Of a DNA stretch of 53,344 nt, positions 22,181 through 34,400 are shown one piece after another. Position 1 is the stretch's first letter, and each line of letters starts with the position of its first letter. The notes under the pieces are model-generated. The model made no database searches. It had not been told where the DNA came from and was given only the letters and a program-made list of their open reading frames with translations. Made by a program: the position numbers and the translations under genes. This stretch comes from Welwitschia mirabilis (Eukaryota; Gnetophyta; Gnetopsida; Welwitschiales). The DNA lies in the NCBI GenBank assembly GCA_051453625.1, contig JBOZIK010000001.1, positions 3,796,195 through 3,849,538 of the forward strand, in the 5' to 3' direction.

Positions 22181-22922
22181 NNNNNNNNNNNNNNNNNNNN
22201 NNNNNNNNNNNNNNNNNNNNNNNNNNNNNNNNNNNNNNNNNNNNNNNNNNNNNNNNNNNNNNNNNNNNNNNNNNNNNNNNNNNNNNNNNNNNNNNNNNNN
22301 NNNNNNNNNNNNNNNNNNNNNNNNNNNNNNNNNNNNNNNNNNNNNNNNNNNNNNNNNNNNNNNNNNNNNNNNNNNNNNNNNNNNNNNNNNNNNNNNNNNN
22401 NNNNNNNNNNNNNNNNNNNNNNNNNNNNNNNNNNNNNNNNNNNNNNNNNNNNNNNNNNNNNNNNNNNNNNNNNNNNNNNNNNNNNNNNNNNNNNNNNNNN
22501 NNNNNNNNNNNNNNNNNNNNNNNNNNNNNNNNNNNNNNNNNNNNNNNNNNNNNNNNNNNNNNNNNNNNNNNNNNNNNNNNNNNNNNNNNNNNNNNNNNNN
22601 NNNNNNNNNNNNNNNNNNNNNNNNNNNNNNNNNNNNNNNNNNNNNNNNNNNNNNNNNNNNNNNNNNNNNNNNNNNNNNNNNNNNNNNNNNNNNNNNNNNN
22701 NNNNNNNNNNNNNNNNNNNNNNNNNNNNNNNNNNNNNNNNNNNNNNNNNNNNNNNNNNNNNNNNNNNNNNNNNNNNNNNNNNNNNNNNNNNNNNNNNNNN
22801 NNNNNNNNNNNNNNNNNNNNNNNNNNNNNNNNNNNNNNNNNNNNNNNNNNNNNNNNNNNNNNNNNNNNNNNNNNNNNNNNNNNNNNNNNNNNNNNNNNNN
22901 NNNNNNNNNNNNNNNNNNNNNN
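22181..22922. other. Assembly gap (742 N)
   Basis: Run of unknown bases between RNase H and integrase of ATH-2. Long open frames that cross it are artefacts. Confidence 0.99.
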
Positions 22923-23590
22923 AATATATGTCAAAATTTTGTTCATAAATAAAAAAAAAAAAAAAAATCATCAAGCATAAGATCATCAAGTGAAGAAGAA
23001 AGATGTGAAAAATGATCTACTATACTATTATGCTTTCTTGCTTTATCAATGATGGATAGATTAAATTCTTACATTAGGACAATCCATATAATGAGTTAGC
23101 ACTAGAATATTTCTTGGTCATGAGGTATCTAATTGCTGCACAGTCAGTATAAATATTTGTATAAAAGTCTAAACGATAATGTTTAAGCATATTAAGGTAA
23201 AATATTAGTGCTAACATTTCTTTCTCAATAGTAGTAGAATTAAATTAAGCTTTAGACAAAGTTTTACTATGATAAGATATAACTTTAAAATTATTTTCAT
23301 ATTTTATCTAAGAATCCCACCCACAACAATATTATAAGCATCATACATTAACTCAAAATGTTTATTCCAATAAGGTCCTATTACAATAGGTGCAAAAGAG
23401 ATTTTATCTTTAAGTGTATCAAAAGTAATCTAACAAGATTGATTTCAATTAAATTTATCTTCTTTTCCAAGTAATGAGTAAAGGCATTTACAAATTTTAG
23501 CATAATCCTAAATAAAGTAATGATAAAAACCACAATGACTAAGGAAAGATTGAACTTGTTTTACATTTGTTAGAGGAGTTAGGTTTTTAA
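22923..23590 (-). pseudogene. RNase H pseudogene of ATH-2
   Basis: Minus-strand pieces: SFLSHCGFYHYFI (about 23555-23515), the start of the connection domain; PYWNKHFELMYDA (about 23375); and the late RNase H block IYTDCAAIRYLMTKKYS (about 23160-23105). The order agrees with Ty3/gypsy RNase H. Stops are frequent. The end falls beside the gap. A run of A (22951-22967) interrupts the region. Confidence 0.72.
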
Positions 23591-24250
23591 TGATGCTTAC
23601 TTTTTCAGGGTTCAGCCTAATTTATTTACCAGAAATTGATAACCTAATACAATTCTATTATCAACTAAAAAGAAGCTCTTTTCCAAACAAAGATGTAGGC
23701 CACTATTAATGCATCTATTAATGATTTTGCTAACCTTTCTAAGATTCATTCAAAGTTTTTACCATATATTGTAAAGTCATCCATAAAAATTTCAATTGAA
23801 TCCTCTAACATATCAAAAAAGATACCCATCATTACACATTGAAAGTACCCAGAGCATTGTGAAGTTCAAAAGGCAGGCATCTAAAGGTAAAAGTTTTAAA
23901 AGATGAAGTAAAAGTTATTTTAGATTGATTCTCACTAGCAATACAAACCCTATTGTAATCACTATACCCATCAAGAAAGTAATAAAAAATGTCTTCTTAG
24001 ATTCTATCTAGTATTTGGCCAAGAAAGATAAAGTACAATGGTATTTCTTGATTACTTCATTTAGTTTCCTAAAATTAATACACATTCTCCACTTCCCACC
24101 TTTCTTAAGTACTACTAGTAAAAGGCTAACCAGTCACTATCAAATATGGTATAAATAATTCCATCATCCACTAATTTAATAATTTCATCTTTTATGACTT
24201 GTTTAAGGGCTGAATTTAGTATACATTAGGGTTACCTAATAGGTTTTGCA
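23591..24250 (-). pseudogene. Reverse transcriptase pseudogene of ATH-2
   Basis: Minus-strand Ty3/gypsy reverse transcriptase. The stretch YYFLDGYSDYNRV (about 23980-23940) is the catalytic region with the first Asp. Next comes TFTFRCLPFELHNALGTF, a changed form of the R-MPFGL-NAP-TFQ block (about 23895-23845), then the active-site box IEIFMDDFTIYGKNF (about 23800-23755), in which both catalytic Asp residues are kept. Frames shift between blocks and stops are common. MDDF instead of YIDD is typical of Athila. Confidence 0.83.
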
Positions 24251-25500
24251 TTATCCTCAAGATAGATTTTATATTGCATAATATAAGTAGAAATAGTTGT
24301 TAAATCTTTGTGAGACTAAATAAACACATTAACCGTAAATTTTAAAAATGAGAATAAAATTAATTCTTATTAAGGAAAAAGATCCTTGTTCATTATTAAA
24401 GGTTGTTTTTTCATCACACAAAAAGATATATTTTATTCCACTAAGTAAAGGTTTTATATTTAAATTTAGATTTTAGTTTCTATTAAATTTTCGCCAAAGT
24501 TAATTATCGTCTTAGAATGTTATCTGGATAACTAGGGTAAACGAACTCCTTTAAAATAAGAAATCTCATATCTATTTAGATGTTGAACTTTTGCATAGTT
24601 TAGAGTTTCAATTTTTCTACTCTCCTAATTAAAATAGTTAGTTTCTAAATGCTCATAGTTAAGTTTACCATCATCAAAAGCTTTTAAGTTTTTTACCTCA
24701 AGTGGATTGTTAAATGAGGTAGTTTCATGACGCATTAACCATATTTTTTCAAGTGGATGATGTTATAAAAATAGAGTTGATTTAATTTATTATTCAATAT
24801 TTAACTCATCACCTAAATGCTTTTTCACAGCATTAAAAACTCTAATGGTAAAATTTTTATTTCCTAAGTAACATTTCATTATTCAAGTTTTAGTATTGAT
24901 AATACAATGCACTATTACATAAAAAGCTCTACCTAAAAGAAGTGGATAACCTCTGTTATAATCAACTTTAATTACAACCACATATATTGAATATAATTCT
25001 TATTTAATTTAAATTAATAAATCTTTTATTACTCCTAAAGATTTCTTCACTCTTGTATCTACTAATTCTAAAATGATTCATGTAGGTTTAATTCTACTTT
25101 TCAAATCAAGTTATTGACAAATGTGTAAAGGCATATTACTTACACTCACTTTTATATAGATCAAGGCTTTTTTTATTCTTTTATTTTATTCTAAAATAAT
25201 ACTAATTGTTGCTACTGCTAGACCCTTAAATTTTGAACACTTTTATAAAATTAAGTTAGTTATAGATTGGGCTAGGAAGACTTTTTTAGGTATAGTTTGT
25301 TTTTATTTTATCCTAATTAGATCTTTTCATAACTTACAATATTTAGGATTTTCTTGCAAAAGTTTTCAAAATGGTAAATTTATGCTTACATTTTGCATTA
25401 GGGCTTTAAGATGTTCATTAAAGGTAGGATTGTAATTTAATCTATCAAGCCAAGGGGTAGCTGGTTTCTTAGCTTTATCTTGAGAAAATTTTTTCCTATT
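24251..25500 (-). pseudogene. Protease region pseudogene of ATH-2
   Basis: Minus strand. AFNEHLKAL.. (about 25410) opens the linker. The protease domain is recognised by SVSNMPLHICQ (about 25150-25115), by IKPT.IILELVDTRVKKSLGVIKDL (about 25090-25015) and by GYPLLLGRAF (about 24955-24925). In active Athila proteases a D-L/S-G triad precedes the SV-LMPL block; here it reads YIK, so the catalytic Asp is gone. 24250-24850 is the poorly conserved spacer to reverse transcriptase. Confidence 0.68.
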
Positions 25501-26900
25501 GACATTTAAAGGAAAAAGGAAAGTATGATTTTATAAAAATTTAATTTCCTCTTATTCTTCATCATTTTTATCATTTTGGGATGTTGAAACCTTATGGTAG
25601 AAGGTGTTATATTATTGCCACTTCTTTCACAATCTTATAATCTTTTCTTACTTCATTAGAGTTTGGTAAAGTTGTATTGCAAGTGATCCTTGTAGTCTTT
25701 GTTTAGCAAGCATAGTTTTTTGAAAGATATTAATAAGATTTTTAATGTTTTAATTTATCTTCTTCTCAGATTTTCTTAATTCATCAATGGAATTTCTAAG
25801 TGGATTATTTTGGTTTTATCAATTTGATGTGCTTACTTAACAATTTTAGCTAATTAGTTGTAAGTTTGAGTTATTTGTTTAAAAGTTAGCGTTATCAAAT
25901 ATATTCATAAATGGTTGAAAATTTCAATGATTTATTTGAAAGTTCTTAAATTTATTTTCAAAATATTAAAAATTTACTTTTTCATTCATTCTTATTTGAA
26001 ATTGGTTTTGATTTTAATTTTGGTTTTGATTTTATGTTCTAAAGTTTGAAAAATTTTGATTGAATGCACATACCTCTTTATAAATCTTTTCTTTGTAGTT
26101 GGTAATAAAGGACACTCTTTTATTACATGGTAGTTGTCTTCATACAAATCACAAGTTGGAACCATGACTACACTCTTTTTAGCTGTCACCTTAGAATCTA
26201 AGATCATTTCAATGTATTTTTCAAGAGTTGTTGTAAAATCCTTAATGACATTTGTTGGTTCTTTTTCTATTTTTACTTCCTCCTTTTCTTGTTTTATTTC
26301 TTTAAGATCTTTTATAATTTGACCTATAGTACAATTTTCTTTAGGAATCAGTTTAAGCCATATTTGACTGACTTCTACTTGTTTTTCTAATAATCTCCAT
26401 GCATTTTTTAAGGTAAGATTCATCAAATTTCCTCCACATGAAAAATCTACAAGTTGTTTTATTTGGCTATTAAGTATAGTATAAAAATAATCTACTAATT
26501 CTTCTTGAGTAAATGCATATTTGGGATTAGAATGTATTATAATGAAAAATTATCCATAAGTGGAGGCATAATCTTCACTAGGTTTTTGTTGAAAATTTGT
26601 TACTTCTTTTTTTCTTTTTATTATGGTTGTTTTACTCATAAATCATTTAATAAATGCTCCTTGAACTTGATTCCATATTTTTAAGCTTTCATGTGAAATA
26701 GTTCTTAATCATAATTTATCTTTTCTTTTTAAAGTGATGGAAAAAATAACTATGTAAGTACTATCCCTAATTTTTTTAAACCATTTCTAGAAGTAAGCAC
26801 TAATTGTTTGATGTTGGCTATATATTAGAAGGTATCTTAATCATTTTCTTCATTAAAAATAAGATAATCATTTAACTTTCTTAACTTAACATCATCACCA
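25501..26900 (-). pseudogene. gag pseudogene of ATH-2
   Basis: Minus strand. From about 26720: ESLKIWNQVQGAFIKWF, then KEVTNFQQKPSEDY, FTQEELVDYFYTILNSQIKQLVDFS and MNLTLKNAWRLLEKQ, all blocks of the plant Retrotrans_gag (capsid) domain. The open stretch 26426-25992 (144 codons) adds TIGQIIKDLKEIKQEKEEVK, a Lys/Glu-rich probable coiled coil, and the zinc knuckle CDLYEDNYHVIKECPL, where the second Cys is Tyr. ATH-1 keeps that Cys but breaks later. The tail (25990-25501) is a Lys-rich linker to protease. Confidence 0.8.
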
Positions 26901-27716
26901 AAAGGTAGGTTAAAAGGATTTTGGATTTCACATTTTTATTTAAAATAAGTTCTTTAATGGTGATATTAGCATTTGGATTTATGGGGATAGTAGTGAAGGT
27001 TCCAATCATAATAGGGGAATTAGACAAAGCAACCTATTTCTATTTTTGCAATGAATTCAACATTATAATCAAATGATTTTATTCTAAACTATTAGTTGAA
27101 AAAATTTCTTTTAAAAAATTAGATTTAAAAATAATAAATGTAGAAAAATCTTCTTACTTAGTCCTTGGAATATTTTGCATACCTTGGGTGTGTGTACATG
27201 TGTTAAGTTCATAGTCGATCAAATCTTCTTGATTGTTTTCTTCAATCAATAGCCACTTCCTCTAATATTTCATCTTTTTACTAGAGTTTTTCATATTCCA
27301 ACATGATCACTTCTATTTTATAAGCCATCATCTTTATGGTTATTTGGATGATGTACTAGATTACAATAGGCATAAAATACCCAAAAATGAAAAAAACACC
27401 AAAAAAAAATCATGAAATAATACAAAATAAAAATAAATGTTCGTCTACTTAGTAATCTAAACAATAAAGAGGATGATAATAAAACTCTAGTTCTTAAGAA
27501 AATGAAGAACCCAAGTCTCATAGGTCATCGTCATCATGCACCATCTAGACAATGAAAGGGATGATAAGACATTTATTTAGAGATACAAAACAAAAACTAT
27601 GAAAATAAAAACCTACATTTTTACTGTAAGAATATAATGCTACTATAAACAAATACCTGAACCAAAATTCAAAGCACTTACCTGAGAAACAAGAATCTTT
27701 GAACTCTAAGCAACCT
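26901..27716 (-). other. ATH-2 untranslated leader
   Basis: No coding signal. It runs from the primer site to gag. It holds several CATCATCC/GGATGATG boxes (near 27325-27350 and 27520-27545) like those in the ATH-1 leader and in ATH LTRs. Confidence 0.5.
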
Positions 27717-27734
27717 TCCCCAGTAATGGATCCA
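27717..27734 (-). other. Primer-binding site (tRNA-Asp type) of ATH-2
   Basis: On the minus strand TGGATCCATTACTGGGGA, 13 of 18 positions matching the Athila tRNA-Asp site. It lies three bases inside the LTR end at 27738, the same spacing as in ATH-1. Confidence 0.8.
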
Positions 27735-27737
27735 AGA

Positions 27738-29005
27738 TGTTACAATGCATATTTGTGCAGATGTTAGTCCTTAAATAAATCCTCTATATCATAAATATAT
27801 ATAGATTTTTCATAATAAAACATACTAATATAGATGGGAGTGACCCAAATGTTATAATTTCATCGAAGGCACAAGCAAGAAAAAAGATAATTGATTTCAA
27901 AAGCGAAACACTTATATAATCTTAAAGTAGAATAACTAATAATGCAAAATAACAATTTAAATAAATACATGATGCAAATGAAATGCAAATCCTATTCTAA
28001 GTATAACTTTTATGTGATTACAAAATAACCCTATCATAGAGATCAGCCCTATATAACCTAGATCAAGCAAGGAAAGCCATCACTAGACCAAAACCAATTT
28101 AAGCTATTAGGTATGTCAAATAAAATATGAAAATAATACAAAGTTAATATAGAAAATGAAATGCAATGCATCTAAATTAATAATATCAATCTTAATAAAG
28201 GTTTTCTTTATGATCTATATCATCAATAAAGTTGTTATAGAATTACAAGCAATATAAACTATAAGGGAGATACACATAGTAAAAGATATAAAAAGAAAAA
28301 TAGAGTTTTAATTAAATTGAACCAGACATTTATGTTACAAAGTAATAGCATCTGAATGAAGGATACATAGCCAAATACTAAAGAAAACATCTATCTACAA
28401 CAATAATAAATATACCTCCTATCCTATGATCTCCTATCATGAGAATTTTTGGTATCAAAGAAGATGAAAATAGAGTTGAAAGAAAAGGAGATATTTATTA
28501 CAAAATAGACTTCAAAATTAGAAAATATAAATAGATGTATTAACAACCCTAATAATTATACAAGAATATGCAAGTCACATGGCCAAATTTTGGTGAATTT
28601 TAGTGAAGTATTAGTTTAGGTATTATCCTGTTGGTCATCCAAACATTACAAGAGATGATGCCATATCATATGAGTTCTACATCGGCTACCAAATTGATTT
28701 GGTAAGCATCCTCCTTAGCTTAAGTAGTTTTATCATTTGTATAGTTGTCAAGATGATTAAGTGGATGATGGACTTTTGTAAAGTATTTCTTGCATCACAT
28801 TAATCTTTTTAATTACAGAATTATTGCTTCAGATCAAAAGTATTGTAAATTACTTTAGATTTTATCAAATGTAATGAAAATTGCATGTTTTCATGATATT
28901 TGTCTTAGCTCTCCATTATTGTTGAAACTCAGCATAAACCTATATAATGTCCTACAAAACTACTCAAAATACCCTATTAAATACATATAATTTGGTAACT
29001 CAATA
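27738..29005 (-). repeat. 5' LTR of ATH-2
   Basis: 1268 bp, starting TGTTACAATGC and ending CTCAATA on the plus strand (final CA decayed to TA). It matches 7774-9041 along its whole length, and both ends are confirmed by the AAGTA target repeats. Confidence 0.85.
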
Positions 29006-29010
29006 AAGTA
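29006..29010. repeat. Target-site duplication of ATH-2, right copy (AAGTA)
   Basis: Identical to 7769-7773. GB-1 LTR sequence resumes straight after it. Confidence 0.85.
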
Positions 29011-29317
29011 ACCTTAAGAAACTCACTCAGTAATAAAAGAAATTGATAATGGAATAGTCTCACCTAAGAATTACTAATACCAAATTAAGGTACATTTATA
29101 ATAGAAGAATGAATAACTACTTATAGAAACTAGAATTACTTAAATATTTCTAATACTAGTTTAATGTGTATTAACAATGAAAGAATAAATAGTTAATCTT
29201 ATATTAAAACTTGAAAAGATACATTACATCAATGAGGAAATCTGAAGTAAGTAGACTTCTTAACTAGATTTAAAGCAAATACACCTCTAAGAAAGATGCT
29301 TAGAATACAATGATATC
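29006..29317 (-). repeat. GB-1 5' LTR, block 2
   Basis: Joined to 7773 it restores the GB LTR order. CCTTAAGAAACTCACTCAG (29012-29030) matches the reverse complement of the GTCAACTGAGTGAATTTG area at 39730, and ACATTACATCAATGAGG (29222-29238) matches the complement of 39605-39625. An extra imperfect internal duplication lies at 29060-29200. The right edge, where COP-2 starts, is uncertain by about 50 bp. Confidence 0.62.
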
Positions 29318-30530
29318 TTAATATTCTAAGCACTCTCTCTGTCCCAAGAAAATAGTGGTTTTCATAGGTACAACACAAACCTTAACAATAATAAGAGTCT
29401 TCTCATAAGGTAGCACTCTCTCCCCTTAAGGGAATAATGGTTTTTTGGCTTATCATTAACCTTTACGACAAATAAGTACTTAAAAGTACAATCTTAAATG
29501 CATACCCCTACAAGGATTGCCTTATAAAGTATTTAGTATCCAAGAATGGACTTTGCAAAAATATTCAATAATAAGATAGTCCATAATATAAAATAAAGAA
29601 TATAACTTAATAACAAGCATAAAGATATTGCTTTGATAAAGATTTAAGCTCTTTAATGTTGTTGTTATCATCATGAGAATGAATGAAGAATGCAATGATG
29701 AAGATCCAAGAGTGAATGATAATAGTAGTGCTAGCTACTTTGCAATGATGCCTTGATTCTTCATGAGAATTGCCTTTTACTTGTGCAAGCTTTCTTTTGA
29801 TATTGATAATTAAGATCCAAGAAATCTCTATATTTCTGATTAATTGATGAAGTGCAAAAATATCTCTTTAAATTTGTGATATTGATGCTTTATAAGGTCA
29901 AATAATACCTAGCTATTTTATCTTAAAAGTAGCCATTTGATTTTGTAACCATTGTATAATGGATAGCCAACATCTATGCTTTAGGCATGTAACTTTGATT
30001 TTAGTTGATATGAACTTTGATCCAAAATGTTTGTAATTTTAACTTTTCCATATTTTGATGAATTTTTCATTGTAGTTTCTTAGGACCTTTATTATTATAA
30101 ATCTGTGATGTACAAGTTCATAGCTTACCTAAAACATAAGATATTAGTAAAAAACCAAATTAAATCTATTACTTATTTTATCTTAGTATAGAAATCTTCA
30201 AATATGTTGACATCTTCATCTATATCATATTCAACTTTTATTTTAGTTATCTTAAATATGGTATTCACCCTTTTGCTTATGACTGAATTTTAGTACATTC
30301 AATACCTCTTCAGATTTTCGGACATTTTACTTAAGATGTCTTTAATTTCTCAGATATTTTAAAACAATTAATTTTGCAATTTTATCATTTGATCCTTTTT
30401 GTAAAATATTATCTTTGAAGATCCATCATGATCTAGTACCTTTCAAGATCTGATGTACTTGTACTAACTTGTCTATATAATGATACAAAATGTTTGATAA
30501 GTGGAATCATTAAAACTAAATTTACCAATA
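29318..30530 (-). repeat. 3' LTR of COP-2
   Basis: Matches 35450-36764. The blocks CAAGAAAATAGTGG, GGTAGCACTCTCTC..TTAAGGGAATAATGG and TAAGATAGTCCATAATATAAA recur in both. The outer end reads TATTGGTAAAT on the minus strand (decayed TGTTGG). The inner end is not well defined. Confidence 0.75.
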
Positions 30531-30546
30531 ATCTCCTCCTCTTTGA
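30531..30546 (-). other. Polypurine tract of COP-2
   Basis: CTCAAAGAGGAGGAGAT on the minus strand, ending directly at the 3' LTR start. Confidence 0.8.
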
Positions 30547-31340
30547 GATGTTAAAACTTATCAAGTCTCTTAATGTAACCTCAACTAATAAATTTCATAG
30601 AATATGAACTTAATCACTAGCTGTAATAATCATGATATGCATCACTTAAAATAAGATAAAAGCATATAGACATATACCATTAAAGAACCAAAATAAGACA
30701 CATTTTATATTCTAAAGAAAAACACATAATCAAATTTGAAATAATATTTAAAAACCATGACATTTACCACTTGAAAATAAAATCACATAGACATAAATCT
30801 TAAGGAACTAGAAACATTTGATAAACTCTCAATTGAAATACACTAATAAAAATATGCTATCATTAAATAAAAGCATTTTAATTACCAAATAATCTAAATA
30901 TTTCATAGTTAAAAATGTTCATATTATTTGTCAAAACTTATCCTCCCTTTTTAGAAAGCAAAGAAAAGGAATAAAAATACAAGAGTCTGATGCATCCCTA
31001 CACATGTGCCTCCTTAGAAGGCTAGTATTTCCATTGAATCTGTGCCTCTTGGAGATATTACCTATTATTCTATAAAACATTTTTTAACAACAATATAGAT
31101 AAATACATCTATAATTCTTTAAGATTTCTTTCTTATAGATGTTTATAAATATGAAGACATTTGCAATGAAAGTTCTAGAATTTTCAAAAAGATCTATAAC
31201 TACTGTAAGAATAATAATACCACTTTCAAAAGATAAATACCAAGCATATAATTTAACTTAACTACATCAAACTACATCTAATCATACTTTCAACTCACAA
31301 GATAAATACAATCTAGAGTTGAAAAATTAAAATATATTAC
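30547..31340 (-). other. COP-2 3' untranslated region
   Basis: AT-rich, no gene recognised, between RNase H and the polypurine tract. Confidence 0.5.
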
Positions 31341-31950
31341 CTATTCACTTACTTAATTTGAAAAGGCCTAATCTCCAAGTTCCTGCACAATTTTACATAT
31401 CTTTTAGTACTTAGAGATTTTGTAAAAACATCTACAAGTTGATCATCCATACTAATTTCTTTGTTCTAAACATGTTCTCTAAGAAAGTGATGTTGGATCT
31501 CAATATGCTTAGTTTTTGAGTGTTGTATAGTAATTTTGGATATACTAATGGCACTCTTATTATTAAAAAAGATAGGAAAGCTATTCATGGAGAGATCAAA
31601 ATTTTTTAATGTTTACTTCATACATAGAAGTTGTGCATAACAACTTCCTATAACAATACTTGGCTTCAGTTGTAGATAAAGTAGTTAAGTTCTACTTCTT
31701 ACTCTAAGATATTAGGCATTGCCTAAGCAAAATGCACGTTCCACTTATGCTTCTTCTATCATCTTTTTAATCTACCCAATATTTGTCATAATATCCTATA
31801 AGATTAAGTGAGGAGTCCTTTTAAGTACTAAAGGCTGCATTTAGTAGTACTTTTTAAGTAATGAAAAATTCTTTTAATAGCTATAAGGTCTGATTCTCTA
31901 GGATCACTTTAATAATGTGCACAAATTCCTACACTTAGCATAATATCATA
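31341..31950 (-). pseudogene. RNase H pseudogene of COP-2
   Basis: Minus-strand blocks: NLTTLSTTEAKYCY (about 31680-31640), the family's STAEAEY motif with Glu changed to Lys; QHSKTKHIEIQHHFLREH (about 31530-31470); and the terminal DVFTKSLSTKRY-like block (about 31430-31390). These mark the end of copia pol. Stops and frame changes break it. Confidence 0.78.
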
Positions 31951-32890
31951 TCAACTAGCTATAAGAAACAATAAACTACTAATCATACCTAATAGATTTT
32001 GATCCACTTTCTTACCATTTTCATCTTTTTTCCAATTTGATATTCTAATTTATGGGAGTATCTTTTTCTTTGTAATCCTATAAACCATATTTAACTAGCA
32101 AATTTTTAATATATTTAGCTTTTGATATAAACATACCTTACTTATCTTGCATAACTTAAAGTCTCAAGAAGTTGCTCATTTCTCCCATAAGACTTGTTTC
32201 AAAGTCATCCTACATAATCTTAGCACATTCCTGCATAAATATTCAGTAGTAGCACCAAAAATAATATCATCTACATAAATTTAAATAATAATAAAATCTT
32301 TACCATTTTTTCTAATGGATAATGTCATATTTGATGTACCTCTTTTTGAAGCTATTTTCAATCAAATGATCTAAGAGTTTTTCCTACCAAGATCTTGGGG
32401 CTTTTTTAAGACCATAGAGAGCCCTCTTTATTTTAAAACATGATTAGAGTTTTATGAGTTAATGAACCCATATGGTTATACAGCATATACTTATTCTTGA
32501 ATATTTCTATTGAGAAAAGCACTTTTAATATTTATTTCATAAATCTTAAAGCCTTTCATAAAAACAAGAGCTAAAAGCATTCTTATTAATTCCATATGAG
32601 CAACAGGAGTAAAGGTTTCTTTAAATTCAATTCCTTCTTATTGATTATAAACTTTTGCCACTACTCTTGCTTTAGTTCTAATAATATCTTCATGCTTATT
32701 TGTTTTTCTTTTAAAATCCCACTTAGTGTTAATAATTGATTTACTAGAGGGTCTTGGAGTAAGTTTCTCAACATTGCATCTTTCAAATAGATTAAGCTCT
32801 TCTTGCATAATAACCATTTAATGTTCATCATTTTTTGCTTCTTTAAAAGTTTTTTATTCAACTTGAGAGATATAAGCTAGTTAACCATAA
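31951..32890 (-). pseudogene. Reverse transcriptase pseudogene of COP-2
   Basis: Minus strand. It opens with MQEELNLFERCNVEKLTPRP and KSIINTKWDFKRKTNKHEDII (about 32820-32690). KARVVAKVYNQ follows, and the active-site box IYVDDIIFGAT (about 32279-32246) keeps both Asp residues. Frames shift several times and stops are present. Confidence 0.8.
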
Positions 32891-33099
32891 AATTATGTAG
32901 TATGACTTCTAATTTGAATGCCTCTATAAGAACTTCCTATAATGTTACTTGTGGAGTGATGCTTCTTTAGCCTTATCATGGTTGATGGGTTTTATCTTTC
33001 TAATTCTTCTTCTTTTTCTTCCTCATTATCAAATTAAACTTGATATTTCTTAGAGGATTCAACAATTTTCATATGAGTATAATCATCTTTTACATTCAT

Positions 33100-33950
33100 A
33101 GGATTTAACTCAATATCATTTATTTTGACATTTATTATTTCTTCAATCACATGGATCCTATTATTATACACCTTGTAAGCTTTACTAACCATAGAATATC
33201 TTAGAAAAATTCCTTCATCTACTTTTAAATTAATATTCTCAAAATTTTTCTTTCATTTAGAATAAAGAATTTTAAGTAAAACATATGAAAGTAATTAAAA
33301 AAAGGTTTTCTACCTAATCATAACTCATATGAAGTTTTAGAAGTGAATCTTCTTACCAGAGCTCTATTAAAAACATAATAGGTTGTATTGATTACTTTTA
33401 TCCAAAAATGATATGGTACATTTTTATCATGCATCATTGTCCTTATCATTTTATTAGGAACTCTATTCTTTATTTCAACTACTCCATTTTGTTAGGAAGT
33501 TCTTAGAGCATAGAATTGATATAGAATACCAAATTGTTCATAGAATTCTCTAAACTTTACATTTTTGAATTTAGTACCATTATTACTTCTTAGCATTTTG
33601 ATCTTATATCCCTATTGATCTTACAACCTAATGCAAAACTTAGAAAAAGCATTAAAAGCCACATCCTTATGTGCAAGGAAGGATACCCCTGTAAAATGAA
33701 AAAAATCATTTACAATTATTAAATAATACCTTTTCTTACCTAAGCTTTCTATAGAAGGAGGACCAATAACATCAAAATGTAAGATACCTAATGGATGTTT
33801 AGTAAAGATAAAATTTTTCTTATCAAATTTTATCTTTGTTTTCTTCTCTTTTTGATAAGCTTCACAAATCTGATTATTAATGTTTTTAAATTTGAAAAGC
33901 TTCCTTACTAATTCTTTATAGACAAAATTTTGAGAAAATCTTTATTCACG
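33100..33950 (-). pseudogene. Integrase pseudogene of COP-2
   Basis: Minus strand: KKNFIFTKHPLGILHFDVIGPPS (about 33830-33755), containing the first core Asp; KKRYYLIIVNDF (about 33745-33710), with the second Asp; and QNGVVEIKNRVPNKM (about 33495-33450), close to the family block QNGVVERKNRT. Copia integrase joins the element DNA to the chromosome. Stops such as TS*QN show loss of function. Confidence 0.78.
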
Positions 33951-34400
33951 TGACAAATTTTCTTATTCCATAGCTCTACTTCATTTGTTTTGCTAAGAAA
34001 ACACTTGGTTCCATTATTAGGTATAACTTTTAAGGTGGTAATGTGAACATTTTCTTTCCTTACTCTAACAAATAAAACTTTGGTAGAATTTTATTCTCTT
34101 ATAAAACAATCATTTTTTGTAAATGTAATAGAAAAATTTGCATCATAAAGTTTACTTACACTTAAGAAATTATGTTGCAAACCTTCTATAGATAATACAT
34201 CATTTACCTCTAGTAAATTACCTCCTCCAATGATACCACTTCCTTTGATTGGTGCTTCTATGTTGTCTCTAAAGTTATAACTCCCTTATCTTGTTCCATC
34301 AAGGTTATGAAGTTAGATTTATCTCTAGTCATGTATCTCAAGCATTCGTTGTCAACATACTATGCATGATTCTTCACTTCCATGAGTACTATTTATGCTA
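33951..34400 (-). pseudogene. Protease/pre-integrase pseudogene of COP-2
   Basis: Minus strand: YVDNECLRYMTRDKSNFITL (about 34370-34310). In working copia proteases the motif is VDSGCS.HMTGD, so the catalytic DSG triad is DNE here. The pre-integrase zinc-binding part follows at 34240-33950. COP-3 (37905-38513) holds the homologous segment. Confidence 0.7.

Larger units (their letters stand above)
7774..29005 (-). mobile_element. ATH-2: complete but dead Athila-like Ty3/gypsy retrotransposon
   Basis: Minus-strand element of 21,232 bp. Without the nested COP-1 and its duplicated target it is about 13.1 kb, a normal size for Athila. In its own direction: 5' LTR (29005-27738), tRNA-Asp primer site, leader, gag, protease, reverse transcriptase, RNase H, integrase, a long region with a degraded Athila ORF1/envelope-like frame, 3' LTR (9041-7774). 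Both LTRs are 1268 bp as I delimit them, and the flanking AAGTA repeats are identical. All genes carry multiple stops. It landed in the 5' LTR of GB-1. A 742-bp assembly gap lies between RNase H and integrase. Confidence 0.88.

Noticed and set aside
22035-22989. Three open frames of 270-303 codons around 22181-22922
   Set aside because: Gap artefacts. Only the real flank of the 22946-22035 frame is meaningful, as part of the ATH-2 integrase.
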